From Proteiniphilum saccharofermentans (GTDB taxonomy: Bacteria > Bacteroidota > Bacteroidia > Bacteroidales > Dysgonomonadaceae), in assembly GCF_900095135.1 (NCBI RefSeq), contig NZ_LT605205.1, positions 1-64,000 of the forward strand: a stretch of 64,000 nucleotides of DNA, read 5' to 3'. Under the pieces are notes generated by a model. That model saw nothing but the letters and a program-made list of their open reading frames with translations. It did no database searches and had not been told where the DNA came from. The position numbers and the translations under genes are program-made. Below are positions 61,209 through 64,000 of the stretch, in pieces (within the stretch, counting starts at the first letter, position 1; every line of letters starts with the position of its first letter).

Positions 61209-62682
61209 ATTCTTCGGAAGAGATCTCTTCGTATTGTTGCAAGACCATAAAGTGATTTATACAATCGGGGATCTCTTCTTTTCTGTGTGTGACATAGATG
61301 AGGGACTTCCCGTTTTGGTGTGCAAAAGACTCTACGATGGATGTACACCGTATTTTGTTATGCCGGTCTAATCCGTGGAAAGGCTCATCAAGGATCAATA
61401 ATTCAGGATTTTTGATCAGCGCCCTGGCAAAAAAGAGTAACCGCTGTTCGCCCGAAGAGACTTTCAGGAACGGCCTTTCTTTCAAGTGTGCTATTTGTAA
61501 TATTTCCATTAATTTCTCCGAGAGAAGAGTCTGTTGTGCATTGCACTTGCGGTATAATCCGATACTGTCGAAAAATCCGGAGGCAACCACCGCCGAACAA
61601 CTTACATTTTCCCTGTAATAGAGGTGTAATTCTGAAGAGCTGAAGCCAATACGCCGTTTGATATCCCAAATGCTTTCCCCGGTTCCTCTTTTTCTCCCAA
61701 AGAGGCGTATATTCTTAGCATATGCCTGCGGATTGTCGGCAAAGATATAACTGAGTAAGGTCGACTTCCCGGAACCATTAGGCCCCAATAGCGCCCATTT
61801 TTCGTCCTTTAAGATTGTCCAGTTGACATCCTTCTGAATGATTCTTTTCCCGTAAGCAATATCCACATGGGTCATCGATACAAGTTCGTTGCTTTCGGGG
61901 TTACGGTCTTCGGGTGTGAAATCATCCCAGTTGATTCCGGGAAGAGAAGCTGTCATAGACAGGCTTTCCGGGATAAAATCAGATTTTTCTCCACGGAAGT
62001 TGACCGAGCAGTGTTTCATTTCCAAGATATGCGTTGTGCAGGCCGGCAGGTCGTCGAATGACGGAGAAATAAACAATAGCCGGATATTATAGCGGTTAAG
62101 AAGAAACACAAACATTGCATTGAGAGACTTACGCGATTCTTCATCCAGACCGATAAAGGGATTATCGAATATCAGCATTTTCGGGTTGTCGAGCAATACC
62201 TTAGCTATAAGGAATTTCCGTAATTCTCCACTTGACAGGTGGATAAACTTCCGATCCATTAGGTCGAAAAGATGGAAAGTTTTGAAAATAAGACGATTCT
62301 CTTCGGAGAGGTTGTCTAATGGTAATAGATCACTTACCAACGGTATTTCTTCATTTTCGGAGTTATTGAATCGTTGTTGATAGAATAGCTTACGGTAATC
62401 GAGTAGGGAATAGGCGGCGTTGAACTCGATCTTCCTGATCTGTTGGGAAGGTAACCGGAAACCGCCTTTTTTATCCGGATCATCTGAAAAATGATACCGG
62501 ATATTACCTGATTGTATTGCTATCTTTCCACATATCAGTTCCGATAGTAATGATTTACCACTTCCGTTACGCCCTGTAATGCCCCAAACCTCATCACTGT
62601 TAATTTGCCAGTTGATAGGTTGTGTGAAAGGTGAATCGGGCATCCTTGGTATAACGTTGTCCAGTGCAATGACCTGATGCAT
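61207..62682 (-). CDS. ModF-like protein with two ABC ATPase domains
   Basis: 491 residues, nearly equal to E. coli ModF (490). Two nucleotide-binding domains are present: Walker A GRNGSGKS with signature LSSGE and LIFDNP in the first, and GPNGSGKS with SSGEQRLLFFARAL and LILDEPFHGLD in the second. There are no membrane segments. ModF is encoded near molybdate transport genes in E. coli, but its function is unclear and no mod genes lie here. It is transcribed convergently with locus 2 and has nothing to do with it by context. The first domain's Walker B ends in Asn-Pro rather than Glu-Pro, so it may hydrolyse ATP poorly. Confidence 0.87.
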   Translation of the reverse strand: MHQVIALDNVIPRMPDSPFTQPINWQINSDEVWGITGRNGSGKSLLSELICGKIAIQSGNIRYHFSDDPDKKGGFRLPSQQIRKIEFNAAYSLLDYRKLFYQQRFNNSENEEIPLVSDLLPLDNLSEENRLIFKTFHLFDLMDRKFIHLSSGELRKFLIAKVLLDNPKMLIFDNPFIGLDEESRKSLNAMFVFLLNRYNIRLLFISPSFDDLPACTTHILEMKHCSVNFRGEKSDFIPESLSMTASLPGINWDDFTPEDRNPESNELVSMTHVDIAYGKRIIQKDVNWTILKDEKWALLGPNGSGKSTLLSYIFADNPQAYAKNIRLFGRKRGTGESIWDIKRRIGFSSSELHLYYRENVSCSAVVASGFFDSIGLYRKCNAQQTLLSEKLMEILQIAHLKERPFLKVSSGEQRLLFFARALIKNPELLILDEPFHGLDRHNKIRCTSIVESFAHQNGKSLIYVTHRKEEIPDCINHFMVLQQYEEISSEE

Positions 62683-62709
62683 AAATGTTTGAAGTAAGAT
62701 GAAAGAGCC

Positions 62710-63489
62710 TTATCCCGCCACGTTTGTTTGTATCCCTAACCCTTCCACCCTGGCAGCTATTTTCTGCAAATCGCCGACAGGCACTTTTTCAAGCTCTTTA
62801 GCGGGCGTTTCCCGGTCGATGGTGTAGATCATCACCTCGCGGGGATTAAGCGCCCTGACGAGCTCTAACCATGCTGAAATCTCCTCTTCGGTGGTGTTGT
62901 CTATCTCCTTTCCCTCGAACCGGCCTCTCACGAACATAGTCTGTAGGATAAAATCACCTTTGAAACGCTTATAGCGTTCTACCTGTTTGGCCACTGAATA
63001 TCCTGGTGCGTTGGGACGGTCGAGCAGACGTACGGTCTTATCGAGTGCCGAGTCGAGTTTCACTATGGGATTCTCTATCTTTTGGAGTGCCTCGAATACC
63101 TCGGGCTTGTTGAGGTGCATACCGTTTGTCAGCACACTTATTTTGGCATCGGGGAAATAACGGTTCCGTAACTCTATGGTGTCATCAATGATACCCTTGA
63201 ATTCAGGATGCATCGTCGGTTCCCCGTTACCGGCAAAAGTGATTACATCGGGTGTGATTCCTTCCCGGCGGAGCGATAACAGTTTATCTTCCAGCGCCGC
63301 CCGTACATTTTCCCGGTCGGGTAATTTGGTCTTTGTACGGAAATCCTTATTGAACCCGCATTCGCAATAGATACAGTCGAATGAACAGAGCTTACCGTCA
63401 TACGGCAGCAGGTTCATTCCAAGCGATACCCCCAGCCTCCTGCTGTGGATAGGCCCAAAAACAATCTCATGAAAAAGTATGGTGGACAT
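62710..63489 (-). CDS. Radical SAM protein (COG0731-like)
   Basis: 259 residues. The radical SAM cluster motif CSFDCIYCECG (CxxxCxxC) is near residue 34, after a conserved opening GPIHSRRLGVSLGMNLLP. Further family features are TFAGNGEPTMHPEF, SVLTNGMHL and KLDSALDKTVRLLD. It would bind a [4Fe-4S] cluster and S-adenosylmethionine. Members of this group are widespread single-domain proteins related to the TYW1 fold; the substrate is not known. It shares orientation with the ModF-like gene (27 bases between them) and may be cotranscribed with it. Confidence 0.88.
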   Translation of the reverse strand: MSTILFHEIVFGPIHSRRLGVSLGMNLLPYDGKLCSFDCIYCECGFNKDFRTKTKLPDRENVRAALEDKLLSLRREGITPDVITFAGNGEPTMHPEFKGIIDDTIELRNRYFPDAKISVLTNGMHLNKPEVFEALQKIENPIVKLDSALDKTVRLLDRPNAPGYSVAKQVERYKRFKGDFILQTMFVRGRFEGKEIDNTTEEEISAWLELVRALNPREVMIYTIDRETPAKELEKVPVGDLQKIAARVEGLGIQTNVAG

Positions 63490-63558
63490 GTGAATAAATA
63501 GTGAAAAATGAATAGTGAAAAATGAAAAATTAAAAACTAAAAGTGAGCGGCTGTTCCA

Positions 63559-64000
63559 TTAAAACCATGAAAGGATGCGGTCGGTGCCGAAAGCGATCAC
63601 CAGATACCGCAGAAATTTACCGGCAGTCATTGATATCATCACTATGGGTGTGTTGGCCCGCATGAAGCCTAATGCGACCAGCATCAGGTCTCCCACACCG
63701 GGGAGAAAGCCGAAAAAACCCATAATTGCCCCTTTGGTCTGCAACCGTGAGATCATGCTATCTATCTTCTCCCGTTTTATATTAAACCACTTTTCGAGCC
63801 ATTCTATTTTACCTAAGCGTCCCAGATAATAGCAGGTTGCACCGCCAATGGAGTTTCCAACCGTGGCATAGGTGATGCAACTCCATATATCATATCCTGC
63901 GGCAATCAGCGCGGCGAAAACCACTTCCGAACTTAACGGCAGGATAGTGGCTGCCAGAAAAGAAGCCAGCAGTAGTCCCCAGTAACCGAATTCCGCTAAT
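63559..64000 (-). CDS. YqaA/DedA-type membrane protein, C-terminal part (runs off the window)
   Basis: At least 146 codons; the true start lies beyond base 64000, because the frame stays open to the edge (LAEFGYWGLLLASFLAATIL precedes the internal GTG at 63924). Features are SSEVVFAALIAAGYDIW, TVGNSIGGATCYYLGRLG and FFGFLPGVGDLMLVALGFMR, typical of the SNARE-associated/VTT fold of the YqaA branch of DedA proteins. These are inner-membrane proteins with re-entrant helices, thought to move lipids. The visible length suggests that only a few residues are missing. Confidence 0.85.
   Translation of the reverse strand, partial: LAEFGYWGLLLASFLAATILPLSSEVVFAALIAAGYDIWSCITYATVGNSIGGATCYYLGRLGKIEWLEKWFNIKREKIDSMISRLQTKGAIMGFFGFLPGVGDLMLVALGFMRANTPIVMISMTAGKFLRYLVIAFGTDRILSWF

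Noticed and set aside
61207-62682. Molybdate transport role for the double ABC ATPase
   Set aside because: Only length and domain layout match ModF; no modA, modB or modC lies nearby, so no transport role is claimed.
1-64000. tRNA, rRNA, CRISPR array, prophage or integrase
   Set aside because: Scanning by eye found no tandem spaced repeats, cloverleaf-like gene or phage/integrase protein; a tRNA or CRISPR search program would be the decisive check.

Overview
The window looks like chromosome from a member of the Bacteroidota, most likely Bacteroidales. Signs are two SusC/SusD pairs, promoters of the Bacteroidota type (TTTG, about 19-20 bases, TAnnTTTG), A-rich start regions instead of strong Shine-Dalgarno sites, many SPI/SPII/Tat-exported glycan enzymes and LacI-type regulators ahead of utilization loci. 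No rRNA, tRNA, CRISPR array or complete transposon was seen. The finer placement (for example near Dysgonomonas/Proteiniphilum) is only a guess.

Left flank (1-6.6 kb): the 5' end of a TonB-dependent receptor, a DEAD-box RNA helicase and a lipoprotein that resembles a tyrosine phosphatase but lacks its catalytic Cys and Arg, all on the minus strand; then a ~740 bp AT-rich gap with DnaA-box-like repeats, where gene orientation flips; then nadA and ychF on the plus strand.

Locus 1 (6.9-32.4 kb) is best read as a D-arabinan utilization locus. A LacI regulator faces an operon with two identical TTAAACGTTTAA operators. The operon holds a FucI-type isomerase, three GH172 (DUF2961) proteins, SusC, SusD, a small lipoprotein, a GH183 (DUF4185) lipoprotein, a GH116 protein, three exported proteins of unknown function, a FucP-type symporter and a ribulokinase-like FGGY kinase. 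GH183, GH172 and GH116 are the families known to supply endo-, exo-alpha- and exo-beta-D-arabinofuranosidases against mycobacterial arabinogalactan and lipoarabinomannan. FucI also isomerizes D-arabinose to D-ribulose and AraB-type kinases accept D-ribulose, so the locus appears to encode the whole route from polymer to D-ribulose 5-phosphate. A 183 bp MITE-like element sits inside it and a long hairpin closes it.

Locus 2 (32.8-61.2 kb) starts with a second LacI regulator and TAAAACGATTTA operators. It contains a DapA/NanA-type aldolase, a PKD lipoprotein, a second SusC/SusD pair, and then an unusual enzyme set: a propeller plus helical-barrel protein, a PqaA-type hydrolase, a YdjC/ChbG-type deacetylase, a ceramidase-like protein fused to a purple-acid-phosphatase module, a free copy of that phosphatase, a GH2 exo-beta-glucosaminidase-like enzyme, an unassigned GH20/GH67-like protein, an exported Gfo/Idh/MocA oxidoreductase, an exported TIM-barrel isomerase-like protein, an alkaline phosphatase, a BNR protein and an MFS transporter. 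The substrate is unknown. The mix of amidase-like, phosphatase and glucosaminidase functions suggests a phosphorylated amino-sugar glycan or glycolipid.

Right flank (61.2-64 kb, minus strand): a ModF-like double ABC ATPase, a radical SAM protein and a truncated YqaA/DedA-type membrane protein.
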